Of a stretch of 64,000 nucleotides of DNA, positions 37,819 to 46,824 are shown piece after piece; positions within the stretch are counted from its first letter, which is position 1, and each line of letters begins with the position of its first letter. The notes beneath the pieces were generated by a model. It had not been told where the DNA came from, ran no database searches, and saw nothing but the letters and a program-made list of their open reading frames with translations. Source of the stretch: Shewanella chilikensis. GTDB lineage: Bacteria; Pseudomonadota; Gammaproteobacteria; Enterobacterales; Shewanellaceae. The translations under genes and the position numbers were made by a program. The stretch spans positions 1 through 64,000 of the forward strand of contig NZ_NIJM01000014.1 in the NCBI RefSeq assembly GCF_002836945.1. Direction: 5' to 3'.

Positions 37819-40800
37819 GCCAAACCCCAATGCAGCAGGAACCCAACTCAAGCAACAAACAAAGGGCAAAGAAACCGTCTCCCCGCTGGCTCAAGTGGCT
37901 GAAGTGGTCTACCCGTACCCTCTTGTACATTCCGCTCGGCTTGTTGGTACTGTTGGCACTCTTGCTGGGCACGGCGCCCGGTAGCCATCTGGCGGTATTT
38001 ATTGCCAGTGCTTTAGTACCGGATCTGGAGCTGGAATATGCTTCCGGCACCCTGAACCGGGAGCTGCAACTCAAACAGCTTCATTGGCAGATGGACGGTA
38101 TCAGTGTCGATGTAGATGCCGTTACCCTTGCCTGGCAACCTGCGTGCCTTTTGCAAAAACAGGTATGTGTCGACACCCTGGAATTAACAACAACCCAGGT
38201 CGACATAGACACTCAGGCCTTCGCCTCAGATTCAACTGCAGAGGAAGATACGCCCAACTCGGAAGAACTGGTATTACCCTTTGGCATCAGCCTGAAACAA
38301 GCAAGCCTCACGGATATTCAAGTGCGGGTCGATGAGATGCACTTTGATGCTGCGGCATTGAATACCGCAGCCAATTGGCAGGAAAGTGGGTTACAAGTCA
38401 TCCAGCTTGAGAGCCGCGGGCTCAGCGTGCTGCTCCCCGAGGCTAATGCGGCAGAAGCGCAAGCGGCAGACAAAGACAAATCAGCCGCCGCGGCTAAGCA
38501 ACAAAAAGCGGCGCAAAAAACCGAGACTGAACAATGGGTGCTGGCAAACATGCCAAAGGTTGCCATGCCCTTCCCCATCTATTTAAAACATGCCGAATTG
38601 CAGAACTCGCGTCTGCAGATTTTGGGCAGGGATGACAGCTTCCAGGAACTGCGTCTCAGTGCCAGCTACATAGGCACCGAGCTGCGGGTCAACGAGTTTT
38701 ATGCCAAACACACAGATGCCAGTCTGTCACTGGAAGGTGAACTGACTCTGGATAAGCACTGGCCCATGGCACTGACGGCGCAACTGGAGTTACAGCGTTT
38801 ATCTGAACTGCCGGGGCTCGAGCAGCAACAACTGGATCTCGCCCTCAAAGGCGATTTCAGCGACTTGCAGCTCAAGGCCAAACTCAGTGGCAAGCAGAGC
38901 CTGGCACTCAATGCCAGCATCAACCTTGCCAAGCCGGAACTGCCCTATTCGCTGAATGTCTCGGAAGGAGAGCTTTACTGGCCCTTTGACCAGGCTCAGT
39001 ACAGTGTCAACGGACTAGAACTTGAAAGCAGCGGCGATCTCAAGCAACAAACCGCCAATCTGGTTGCACAATTAAGTACCCCCTTCTACCCCGAACTACT
39101 CCTCAATACCCGCCTGGCACATCAGGACCAAAAGCTCAAGATTGAAGAGTTCAGCAGTGACAGCAGCGCCGGTAAAGTAATGCTTCAGGGGACGCTGGAT
39201 TATGCCCAAGCCATAGCCTGGGATGCAAAGCTTGAACTATCTCATTTCAACAGCGGCGCGATCAATCTGCCGCCTGCGGAGCAAACTGCCAAAGAAAAAG
39301 AAGCAAATAGCCAAGTAGCCAAAAATAAAAGCACCAGCGACGTCGAGGCTGGCAGCGCACAAAGCCAAGCTAACGGGAGCAAATCCGATGAAAGCCAGGT
39401 TGAAGATAAGCCAGTGATCCCATCCAGCGATATTAGCGGCCAGCTTGCCACTCGTGGCAGCTGGCAGGAAGGCAAATGGCGAGTAAGTCTCAAGCAAGCC
39501 CAACTTCAAGGCTTACTGGACCGCCTGCCATTTGCACTGACAGGCGATTTGGAAATAGATGATTCGCTTGAGCTCAGCAGCCAAGGATTATCGCTGCGGG
39601 CACTCAATACCCGCCTGGACCTTTCCGGCAGCGCCAAAGAGCAATGGGATCTCAGCGCCACGTTGGACGTGCCCGACTTCAATCTCTGGCATCCCGAGGC
39701 GTTTGGTGCTTTAACTGCCGATATCCAAGTAGTGGGCGATGCCAAACACCCGCAGGTACAGCTCAATGCCGAGACCCAGAGTATCAAATTTGGCGATTTT
39801 AATCTCAGCGGCAGTCGCCTCAAGGCGCTCTATGCACCACTGGATCTGCATGAGTTTGCCTTATCGCTGAAAACAGGTGAGTTTGACGGTGCAGGTATTC
39901 ATCTTGATAGTATCACTCTCAGAGCCAAGGGCAATGAACAGCAGCAGAAGTTGGGGCTGGAAACCGAGGGCGATCTGCAACTGGATACTGCCATCCACAG
40001 TAAACTGGATCTCGCCAAACAAAAGGCCAAGGTAGAACTTAGCAGATTCAACGTGGGATCCATTCTGGGACTATGGCAGCTTGAACAAACTGCGTCACTG
40101 GACTGGGATCTAAAGCAAAACCGAGGCGAGCTCAGCGCCTTTTGTTTAAGTCATCCATCCAGCCAACTCTGCTTAACCGATAATGTCATCCTCACCGACA
40201 AAGGCGAAGCCAAGTTGCACTATCAGGGGCAACCCGGGCAACTGCTGGCCAAGCTGTTACCCGAGCGATTCACTTGGCAGGGTGAAGCCTCAATGGATGC
40301 AGCCGTCGCCTGGCAACCCGGCGCGCGTCCACAGGGCAATCTCAGCTTCCAGTTGGCCCCCGGAACGGTAAGCCTTAAACGCAAACAGCAAGCCAGCGCC
40401 AGCATCGACTATCAGGCACTGACACTCAAGGCCACCTTGGACGATGATGCGTTAAGAAGCCATATTCTGTTCAATTCTGATGCTCTGGCCCGCTGGGAAA
40501 GCCAGTTGGATATCAAGGTAACCCCGGATCGCAGCCTCAGTGGTTACGTCAATATTGACAAGGTCAACCTGCAACTGCTTGGTCAGTTTATGCCGCAGCT
40601 CGAAACCGTTGAGGGTCTACTTGCAGCCAACTTGAAGTTGGCTGGTAGCCTCAATAACCCGGAGCTCAGTGGTCAACTCAGCCTACGAGATGGTGAACTG
40701 GCCAGTACAGCCAACCCGACTAAACTGGAGCAAATCTCCCTGGATCTGGCTTTTGCCGGCCAAATGGCCGAGCTCCGGGGCCAATGGATGATGGGCAGCG

Positions 40801-41813
40801 GCCAAGCCAATCTCAGCGGTCAACTGCGCTGGCCACAGGGTCAATTCAGTGGCGATATCCAGCTCAAGGGACAAGAACTCGGTGTTATTCAACCGCCGCT
40901 GGCAATTGTCAATATCAGTCCGGATATTCAACTGCATTTCAGCCCGGACGCACTCGATATTTCGGGCGAGATCAAGGTGCCTTCCGGCAACATCAAGGTG
41001 GTGCAACTGCCGGCCGGCGGAGTGAGTGTATCATCCGATGTGGTGTTCAGTGACTCCATTTCCGAGCAGGAAGTCAAAGCATCGCCCATGGCCCTGAGTG
41101 CCAATCTGAACATAGATGTCGGTGATAAACTGGCTATCGATGGTATGGGCCTCAAAGGGATGTTGGTGGGTACCTTGCGGATGCAACAAGCGCCCCAGAA
41201 ACCGCCGCAACTCTTTGGTGATATCAAGGTGGTTAACGGCAGCTATAAATTCATGGGTCAGACGCTGAAAATTGCCACAGGTGCGGTACAGTTTGTAGGG
41301 CCTATGCAGATCCCCAACCTCAATATCGAAGCCGTTCGGGAGATCCGCGATGAAGATATTACCGCTGGGGTACGTATTACAGGCACTCCCAAAAAACCGA
41401 TAGTGACGTTATTCTCCAACCCGGCCAAGGAGCAGGCGGAGATCATTTCCTATATCGTTCAGGGGAAAGGTTTTGGCGCAGGTAACGAGCAAAATAACTC
41501 ATTGATGATGGGCGCCGCGTTATCGCTGAGCTCTCAGGTTGATGGTGGCGCCATTTCTACCTTGGGTGACACAGCCGCTGGGCTGGTGGAGATGTTTGGT
41601 TTCTCCAATGTGCAGTTGGATACCAATGATGATGGTAAAGTCGCCATCAGTGGCTATATTGGCAAAGACTTGATGATCAAATACGGTGTCGGTGTATTCA
41701 ATCCGGGTTATGAAATGACGGTACGCTACTATCTGTTATCGCAGCTCTACCTGGAAAGTGTATCCGGTACTCTGGGCCAATCATTGGATATCTACTACAG
41801 CTTTGATCTTTAA
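37815..41813 (+). CDS. tamB: TamB, AsmA-like periplasm-spanning protein
   Basis: A 1332-residue inner-membrane-anchored protein of the TamB (DUF490) family that bridges the periplasm to TamA and is implicated in phospholipid transport to the outer membrane. One N-terminal helix (residues about 34-52) precedes a long beta-rich body. The conserved C-terminal domain runs through GDIKVVNGSYKFMGQTLKIA and the end IYYSFDL. Two low-complexity Ala/Lys/Gln-rich linkers occur near residues 205-240 and 490-540. It is translationally coupled to tamA. Confidence 0.94.
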   Translation: MSQTPMQQEPNSSNKQRAKKPSPRWLKWLKWSTRTLLYIPLGLLVLLALLLGTAPGSHLAVFIASALVPDLELEYASGTLNRELQLKQLHWQMDGISVDVDAVTLAWQPACLLQKQVCVDTLELTTTQVDIDTQAFASDSTAEEDTPNSEELVLPFGISLKQASLTDIQVRVDEMHFDAAALNTAANWQESGLQVIQLESRGLSVLLPEANAAEAQAADKDKSAAAAKQQKAAQKTETEQWVLANMPKVAMPFPIYLKHAELQNSRLQILGRDDSFQELRLSASYIGTELRVNEFYAKHTDASLSLEGELTLDKHWPMALTAQLELQRLSELPGLEQQQLDLALKGDFSDLQLKAKLSGKQSLALNASINLAKPELPYSLNVSEGELYWPFDQAQYSVNGLELESSGDLKQQTANLVAQLSTPFYPELLLNTRLAHQDQKLKIEEFSSDSSAGKVMLQGTLDYAQAIAWDAKLELSHFNSGAINLPPAEQTAKEKEANSQVAKNKSTSDVEAGSAQSQANGSKSDESQVEDKPVIPSSDISGQLATRGSWQEGKWRVSLKQAQLQGLLDRLPFALTGDLEIDDSLELSSQGLSLRALNTRLDLSGSAKEQWDLSATLDVPDFNLWHPEAFGALTADIQVVGDAKHPQVQLNAETQSIKFGDFNLSGSRLKALYAPLDLHEFALSLKTGEFDGAGIHLDSITLRAKGNEQQQKLGLETEGDLQLDTAIHSKLDLAKQKAKVELSRFNVGSILGLWQLEQTASLDWDLKQNRGELSAFCLSHPSSQLCLTDNVILTDKGEAKLHYQGQPGQLLAKLLPERFTWQGEASMDAAVAWQPGARPQGNLSFQLAPGTVSLKRKQQASASIDYQALTLKATLDDDALRSHILFNSDALARWESQLDIKVTPDRSLSGYVNIDKVNLQLLGQFMPQLETVEGLLAANLKLAGSLNNPELSGQLSLRDGELASTANPTKLEQISLDLAFAGQMAELRGQWMMGSGQANLSGQLRWPQGQFSGDIQLKGQELGVIQPPLAIVNISPDIQLHFSPDALDISGEIKVPSGNIKVVQLPAGGVSVSSDVVFSDSISEQEVKASPMALSANLNIDVGDKLAIDGMGLKGMLVGTLRMQQAPQKPPQLFGDIKVVNGSYKFMGQTLKIATGAVQFVGPMQIPNLNIEAVREIRDEDITAGVRITGTPKKPIVTLFSNPAKEQAEIISYIVQGKGFGAGNEQNNSLMMGAALSLSSQVDGGAISTLGDTAAGLVEMFGFSNVQLDTNDDGKVAISGYIGKDLMIKYGVGVFNPGYEMTVRYYLLSQLYLESVSGTLGQSLDIYYSFDL

Positions 41814-41831
41814 GCTGTAAACTCTCATGGT

Positions 41832-41860
41832 AGCGGATGCCCGCCTTGCGGGTATCCGCT
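41832..41860 (+). terminator. Hairpin after tamB
   Basis: A 13-bp stem with one G-T pair (AGCGGATGCCCGC at 41832-41844 with 41848-41860) and a three-base loop stands 18 bases after the tamB stop. No T tract follows, so it may stabilise the 3' end rather than terminate alone. Confidence 0.5.
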
Positions 41861-41933
41861 GCTTATCCCTGCTGGCCGGGATATAAAATGCGACTTAAAC
41901 TGTCCCTGCAGCTCAAAATCCCAAATACAGACA

Positions 41934-41960
41934 TAAAAAAAGCGCCCTGAGGGCGCTTTT
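41934..41960 (-). terminator. Terminator of rplY
   Basis: A 10-bp stem AAAAGCGCCC / GGGCGCTTTT (41938-41947, 41951-41960) with a TGA loop is followed on the minus strand by a run of T. It lies 17 bases past the rplY stop and may also catch transcripts from tamB. Confidence 0.88.
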
Positions 41961-41977
41961 CAACATCCAATTATAAA

Positions 41978-42265
41978 TTAAGCGTAAACGAAGTCTACGT
42001 GCTCAATCATTGGCTTAAATACGTGACGCTGCATAGCCTGGGCACGTACTTTAACTTCTTTACCGTCCAGAACTATGGTCAGATCGCTGGTATAAAAGTC
42101 TTCGTTGGTTTGGATGTTGATGATATCTTTGTGTTCAAACACGATGGCAACGGCTTCTTTGCCGGCGCCATAGATAACACCTGGAACTTTCCCGTCACGA
42201 CGCAGGCGGCGGCTCGAACCTTTCCCAATCTCAGTGCGGGTTTGTGCTGGAATAGTGTAAGACAT
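41978..42265 (-). CDS. rplY: Ribosomal protein L25
   Basis: A 95-residue 5S-rRNA-binding protein of the short, single-domain L25 type found in enteric relatives. [20 protein letters not shown] and the ending [10 protein letters not shown] are diagnostic. The frame extends to 42298, but ATG 42265 with AAAGAG upstream begins exactly where family members start ([10 protein letters not shown]). It has its own terminator. Confidence 0.96.
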   Translation of the reverse strand: MSYTIPAQTRTEIGKGSSRRLRRDGKVPGVIYGAGKEAVAIVFEHKDIINIQTNEDFYTSDLTIVLDGKEVKVRAQAMQRHVFKPMIEHVDFVYA

Positions 42266-42482
42266 AATAATACTCTTTAGATAGTCAATAACTGGCAACT
42301 ATTTTCGACCAATAGCTGCCTTCATATAAAGCGGGCGAATACTAGCACAAAGGCAGCAAACCAAACAAGTTGATTTGGCCTTTAAAGGTAAAAGAAAAGC
42401 CTACTTTTCCCCCTATCATGCTGTTGCTCATCTGTAACATCTGTAATCATTAAGAAAAGCCATTGCTTAGCAGAGGTTTTAC

Positions 42483-42498
42483 CCTGATCGAGATCACA
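42483..42498. promoter_or_regulatory. Candidate CRP site
   Basis: CCTGATCGAGATCACA matches 13 of 16 bases of the CRP consensus TGTGATCTAGATCACA, with the right half perfect. Its centre is about 73 bases upstream of the ATG at 42564, leaving room for a class I or class II promoter. It may also affect rplY, which starts 218 bases away on the other side. Confidence 0.6.
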
Positions 42499-42563
42499 AT
42501 TTTTCCATCGAGCTGCTGCTACCCTGCTTTCAGTAATCTGGTTTTATTACATGAAGCAGGCCG

Positions 42564-43067
42564 ATGAACGCCAATCTGCAGCAACTGATACGGGATGATA
42601 GCCTGTGCTATAAACTAGCAGCGGAACTCCATTACCTGATCGAACATGCTCCCTTTCAACAGGAGAAGCTCGACCTGATTTTATTGGAGTTTCTTGCCTG
42701 TAATCAGCAGAAAAGCGGCCATCTGTTACACCTGATGCGTGCCTGCAGCTGCCCGGATCTTATCGAGCAATTGAGCTCAGATGCCCTCTTTTATGACAGA
42801 CTCAACACCTTGGTCGCCGACTGGCAGCAAACCCGTGAGCTGTTACGTCTCAGATTCCAGTTCAGCGAGTTGATGGTACTGCTGGAAGACAGAAAACCCC
42901 GCGAACAGAGCTTTATCCGCAGGGCAGAAACCAACTTTTCTGTGGTAGAAAAACCTACCAACTGCGCACCGGTCCGCAGTCAATGTGGACAAATCCCGAC
43001 TTCGGATAATAACCGACTCCCCCTAGTTTTAATGACAGGGCAGCCTCACGCAAAGTCTGAAGGTTAA
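42564..43067 (+). CDS. Hypothetical protein, antisense overlap with mepK
   Basis: A 167-residue protein I do not recognise. Residues 1-120 are strongly helical, with many Leu and Gln and a CNQQKSGHLLHLMRACSCPDL segment with three cysteines; this part has normal codon texture. From about residue 131 the frame lies antisense to the mepK 3' end and looks like readthrough (PTNCAPVRSQCGQIP). No signal peptide or membrane helix is seen. A good CRP-like site stands upstream. The true C-terminus may have been nearer 42950 before a stop was lost, or a frameshift may be present. Confidence 0.55.
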   Translation: MNANLQQLIRDDSLCYKLAAELHYLIEHAPFQQEKLDLILLEFLACNQQKSGHLLHLMRACSCPDLIEQLSSDALFYDRLNTLVADWQQTRELLRLRFQFSELMVLLEDRKPREQSFIRRAETNFSVVEKPTNCAPVRSQCGQIPTSDNNRLPLVLMTGQPHAKSEG

Positions 43068-43503
43068 CACCGGGGATCGCGATATCCATCGCCATACCCC
43101 GCATATGGTAACTCTTCTTGGCGACACCGTTACTCTTACCGGCCAACATGGCATTGGTTTTAGGCGAACGATAACCTGAAATCACGTGGATCTCTTCAGA
43201 AATCGACAACGTCTGCTGCAGATTGAACAGGAGATCAAACAAACGTTTATCCATGGGAGCTGCGAGGTTCTGCCGATGATCCCTAAGCAGATGGCTAAAC
43301 TGAGACAGAGTGCTACTCTGATAATGACCGTCTTTCCAATAAGTCCCATCGCCACGCTCCCCTGTATGGCGATTATAAAAACTCAGGTATCGACTACCTT
43401 TGGTAGACCGACTCGCCATCGCTTTTGAAGGAAGCATAGAAACCATTGCCGCGCCACCAAGACCCATCAACAACTGCCTACGGGCAGGACATACTACTGA
43501 CAC
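42955..43503 (-). CDS. mepK: MepK (YcbK), murein endopeptidase of the M15/DUF882 family
   Basis: A 182-residue exported peptidase with the same length as E. coli MepK, which cuts mDAP-mDAP and D-Ala-mDAP crosslinks. A twin-arginine-like signal (ARRQLLMGLGGAAMVSML) is at residues 7-24. The zinc site is visible as H133 and D140 in KKSYHMRGMAMDIA and the histidine in GFVHIDCGP; VISGYRSPKTN also matches. It lies downstream of the L,D-transpeptidase gene, the same pairing as ycbB-ycbK in E. coli, with a 212-base gap. Confidence 0.93.
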   Translation of the reverse strand: MSVVCPARRQLLMGLGGAAMVSMLPSKAMASRSTKGSRYLSFYNRHTGERGDGTYWKDGHYQSSTLSQFSHLLRDHRQNLAAPMDKRLFDLLFNLQQTLSISEEIHVISGYRSPKTNAMLAGKSNGVAKKSYHMRGMAMDIAIPGVNLQTLREAALSLKLGGVGYYPKSGFVHIDCGPVRSW

Positions 43504-43715
43504 TTATTCACCTTGCACAAAAAACAACCACAAGGCGGCAAATTATACGGGATTAACGCCAAGGTCAAGCGCCGATTTGGACCCAGCGCAGGTAAACTTT
43601 TCCCGGAGAATAGGTGAAAAATGGGATAATCCCTTGTGCCATATTAAGTTAGTGCAACAGGCTTAACGCTCCGTCAAAACGGCAAAAAATCCGTTGAAGA
43701 TAATGTCGGTAAACC

Positions 43716-45170
43716 TCAAGGGCCTAACAAATGCGCTTCCCCGCCCGACCGCGGCTCAGGCTTGTTAGCCCATTCAGTATCCAATCTCATCTGTGCCTGA
43801 GTAGCCACCTTAACCCCGGGACTCAACTGATAGATGTCGCTGCGAAATTGCGTTCTTTCCCACTCATCTATCCAGGCTGTCCAATAAACCAGATGAACTG
43901 GCAGGCGCTGTTCGAAGGCAAACCATTGAGTGGTTTGATAATCACTCTGCATCCGCTGCCAGCTTCTCTTATCCCGCACCAGATTATTGGCCATCCAAGA
44001 CGCCAACTCTTCCACCTTGTCGACTCGAATACAACCGGATGACAAGGCGCGATTAGCCTTGGCAAACAGATGCTTGTCCGGTGTGTCATGCAGATAAACA
44101 TTAAAGCCATTGCTGAAGTGAAATTTGTAACGCCCCAGGGCATTATCGGCACCCGGTTGCTGCACCAACCGATAAGGGAAACGGCCACTCGCCTCTTTTT
44201 GCCAGGCTTCGGCACTCTCTTCAACTTTATTGCCCTGATAATCATAGACATTGAAATGCCGCTGCTGCAGATATTCACCGTCTTTACGGATCTGCGGCAG
44301 TAAGTCGCGCCTCAATATGCCCCTTGGCACAGTCCAGGTTGGATTCAAAACTATGTTGGTTATCTCACTGCTGAGCAGTGGGGTTTGCCGATAGGGTTTA
44401 CCGACTATGACCCGGGAGCGCAACTGCACCTGGTTGTCATCCACCAGAGTCAACTCAAACGCCGGGATATTAACCAACAAGTAACGCTTCCCCAGTTGCT
44501 GTTTGTAAACGGTGCGAGCGACAAAGTTGCCGGCCAGCATGCGGGCACGTTGCAATGGTTCAGTATTGAGCCAACGCAGTGTATCTGGACCAATGATGGC
44601 ATCGGTTTTAAGCCCGTGGCGGGACTGAAACGCTTCTACCGCCGAAACCAACTGCGGTGAATAAAGCTTGTCATTTCCCGGAGTCTCTCCAAGATCACCA
44701 AGCCAATATAAACGCCTGGCAATCGTCGGGATCAGCAGATGGCTGTCACCTGGGCTCAGCCAACCACCTGGGTCCAACCTGGGCCATTGATGCCGCTCAG
44801 CGAGCCAGATCAAATAGCGTATCCGGCTGCTGGTGGCCAGATAGTCATCCCCCTGAGGTTCCAGCGCCAGCGCTCGGCTGAGCGAATCCGCATCAGGAGG
44901 TAGCGTGTTGAAGGTCAAAGGAACGCCGTGGCGCTTCCAGAAATAGGCAATATCCTGCTCTATCCCCTCACGCAATTCCAGCTGTAAATTGAGATCTCCA
45001 CGGCTCATAGAACGTAAATCTTCGGCAAACTCCTGCCCTTCAGGCAGCAGCGCCAGCAACTGCAACTGATTATTCAGGATCCTGAGCGCGGCATCATCGG
45101 CTTTCACTGTAAAGACCGCGCTGCAGAGGAGCAGAATGATCAGTAAAGGCATTAACACGCACTTTGTCAT
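43716..45170 (-). CDS. ldtD: LdtD (YcbB), L,D-transpeptidase
   Basis: A 484-residue periplasmic enzyme that makes 3-3 (mDAP-mDAP) crosslinks in peptidoglycan. A signal peptide ends near VKADD. A scaffold with a peptidoglycan-binding repeat (LVSAVEAFQSRHGLKTDAII) precedes the YkuD catalytic domain with the nucleophile cysteine in ALSSGCIRVDKVEELASW. The frame opens at 45188, but ATG 45170 has GGGAGG five bases upstream and is preferred. Products of this enzyme are substrates of MepK, encoded next door. Confidence 0.93.
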   Translation of the reverse strand: MTKCVLMPLLIILLLCSAVFTVKADDAALRILNNQLQLLALLPEGQEFAEDLRSMSRGDLNLQLELREGIEQDIAYFWKRHGVPLTFNTLPPDADSLSRALALEPQGDDYLATSSRIRYLIWLAERHQWPRLDPGGWLSPGDSHLLIPTIARRLYWLGDLGETPGNDKLYSPQLVSAVEAFQSRHGLKTDAIIGPDTLRWLNTEPLQRARMLAGNFVARTVYKQQLGKRYLLVNIPAFELTLVDDNQVQLRSRVIVGKPYRQTPLLSSEITNIVLNPTWTVPRGILRRDLLPQIRKDGEYLQQRHFNVYDYQGNKVEESAEAWQKEASGRFPYRLVQQPGADNALGRYKFHFSNGFNVYLHDTPDKHLFAKANRALSSGCIRVDKVEELASWMANNLVRDKRSWQRMQSDYQTTQWFAFEQRLPVHLVYWTAWIDEWERTQFRSDIYQLSPGVKVATQAQMRLDTEWANKPEPRSGGEAHLLGP

Positions 45171-45284
45171 ATCGGCCTCCCGGGACATAAATTCAATTAT
45201 GGCAAATATGCGCTGTGATTCGATGATATTTTGCAGACAACTGGCTGAATAGCCGTAGATTAATATAGGACTTTAACTGACAAC

Positions 45285-45318
45285 TTATCATTAGCGATTG
45301 ATAATCAACCAGTTATCA
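45285..45318. promoter_or_regulatory. TTATCA/TGATAA repeats upstream of the HU-like gene
   Basis: TTATCA (45285-45290) and TGATAA (45299-45304) form an inverted repeat with an eight-base spacer, and another TTATCA follows at 45313-45318. A TATAAA resembling a -10 lies near 45350. The set could be an operator for the HU-like gene; the link is inferred from position alone. Confidence 0.35.
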
Positions 45319-45385
45319 GCGTAAGACTGTGATTATAGAGATTATTTTGATATAAAATCCTGCCAAAGTAGCAACAGGCAATATA

Positions 45386-45664
45386 ATGAACAGAAAAATG
45401 CTCATTCGGCAGATGGCCGAAAGACAACAGATCTCAATGTCTCAGGCCAAAGTACAACTGCAATATATTCTCGCCAGCCTTACCCAGGCTCTCAGAGAAG
45501 GCGAAAAGGTTTATCTGCCACAATTCGGCACTTTCGAGCTCAGATACCACCTTCCCCGCAACGGTCGTAACCCACAAACAGGCGAACCCTTGGAGATTGC
45601 CGGCGGCAATCAGCCAAGCTTTAAGGCTTCCCCATCACTGAAACAAGCGCTGCTGCAAGATTAA
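45386..45664 (+). CDS. HU/IHF-family DNA-binding protein
   Basis: A 92-residue histone-like protein. The family signature GEKVYLPQFGTFELR and the DNA-binding arm GRNPQTGEPLEIAGG are clear and the length is that of HU. The sequence is divergent from HupA and HupB in the N-terminal half (ERQQISMSQAKVQLQYIL) and ends KQALLQD, so it is probably a third, accessory paralogue. A weak GC hairpin (45674-45692) follows the stop. Confidence 0.88.
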   Translation: MNRKMLIRQMAERQQISMSQAKVQLQYILASLTQALREGEKVYLPQFGTFELRYHLPRNGRNPQTGEPLEIAGGNQPSFKASPSLKQALLQD

Positions 45665-45879
45665 TCCGTTCTCGGGGCAGGCTCTCTGCCCCTTCACAAA
45701 GGCGATGTTTATTTTCAACGATACTGACGCTTGTATCTGACTTTGGGGCTGGGATTGGATCTGATATAAATCAGCCGCTATTACGGACATAAACTGGTAC
45801 AGACGTATGCTTGGCATGAGAACAGAGGCTAAGTTTGCTTGGAGTGACTTTAAGGGAATTCAATGAGGAGAATTAAATT

Positions 45880-45953
45880 TGGAGGCGCGACCCGGAGTCG
45901 AACCGAGATCGACGGATTTGCAATCCGCAGCATAGCCATTCTGCCATCGCGCC
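45880..45953 (-). tRNA. tRNA-Cys (GCA)
   Basis: A 74-base gene with encoded CCA. The acceptor GGCGCGA pairs with TCGCGCC, the discriminator is T as expected for cysteine, the anticodon loop reads ATTGCAA with GCA, and the T loop is GGTTCGACTCC. It follows tRNA-Gly by 36 bases, as in the E. coli glyW-cysT order. Confidence 0.97.
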
Positions 45954-45989
45954 TTTTTGAGGTCACAGCATCTGAGTGCCGTGTAAGAT

Positions 45990-46065
45990 TGGAGCGACAT
46001 ATCGGGTTCGAACCGATGACCTGTACCTTGGCAAGGTACCGCTCTACCAACTGAGCTAATGTCGC
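45990..46065 (-). tRNA. tRNA-Gly (GCC)
   Basis: A 76-base gene with encoded CCA. The acceptor GCGACAT pairs with ATGTCGC, the D arm is GCTCAGTTGGTAGAGC, the anticodon loop TTGCCAA holds GCC, and the T arm contains GGTTCGAACC. It is downstream of pgsA on the same strand. Confidence 0.97.
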
Positions 46066-46228
46066 GTCACTTTTCTTGCTTCGTATTCAGAGCCTGCCCT
46101 GACTACGGATTGGCATTCTACGCTTTTAACCCTGACTGTCAACGAAGAATTAGTGCTTAACTGTTTGCTTGGACACTAAATAATCTTATCGAAACATTAT
46201 TGTGCAACCAGGTACAAATTAGCGCCTT

Positions 46229-46777
46229 TTAACCGGCTATCAGATCCTTCCAGGCCGCTTTGATATAGCTGATCATCGACCAGAAGGTTAAGAAAGCTGC
46301 CACATAGAGTAAGGCGTAAGCGGCATATATCATCCAATCACCTTGCTTCCAGATAAGGCCGATAATTGCCACCATCTGGGCAGCAGTCTTGTATTTACCG
46401 ATCCAGGATACCGCCACAGCACCGCGTTTACCTATCTCTGCCATCCACTCACGCAGTGCTGATATTACCAACTCACGTCCTATCATGAACATCGCCGGCA
46501 AGGTCAGCCAGATAGTGTTGTAATCTTCGACCAACAGCACTAAAGCCGTGGTCACCATCAACTTATCGGCTACTGGGTCAAGGAAGGCACCGAAACGAGT
46601 GGACTGCTCCAATTTACGGGCCGCATACCCATCCAAGGCGTCGGTAATAGCTGCAAGCCAGAAAACAAATGCAGCAACAAACGGCGCCCAAGTGTACGGA
46701 AAGTAAAATACCAGAACAAAAACAGGCAGTAAGAACAACCTAAACCAGGTAAGGGCGATGGGTATATTAAACGGCAT
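46229..46777 (-). CDS. pgsA: PgsA, phosphatidylglycerophosphate synthase
   Basis: A 182-residue inner-membrane enzyme that joins CDP-diacylglycerol and glycerol-3-phosphate in phosphatidylglycerol synthesis. The CDP-alcohol phosphotransferase signature [27 protein letters not shown] (DGxxAR, then GxxxDxxxD) is intact at about residues 48-75. Four or so membrane helices are visible. It is downstream of uvrC by 47 bases, and the uvrY-uvrC-pgsA-glyW-cysT order matches E. coli. Confidence 0.96.
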   Translation of the reverse strand: MPFNIPIALTWFRLFLLPVFVLVFYFPYTWAPFVAAFVFWLAAITDALDGYAARKLEQSTRFGAFLDPVADKLMVTTALVLLVEDYNTIWLTLPAMFMIGRELVISALREWMAEIGKRGAVAVSWIGKYKTAAQMVAIIGLIWKQGDWMIYAAYALLYVAAFLTFWSMISYIKAAWKDLIAG

Positions 46778-46824
46778 GATAAAACCAAATAATCAAAAGC
46801 AGCGCCAATCTTGCCTGATTTTTA

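Noticed and set aside
45863-46054. Short frames over the tRNA region on both strands
   Set aside because: They are translations of tRNA-Cys and tRNA-Gly genes.
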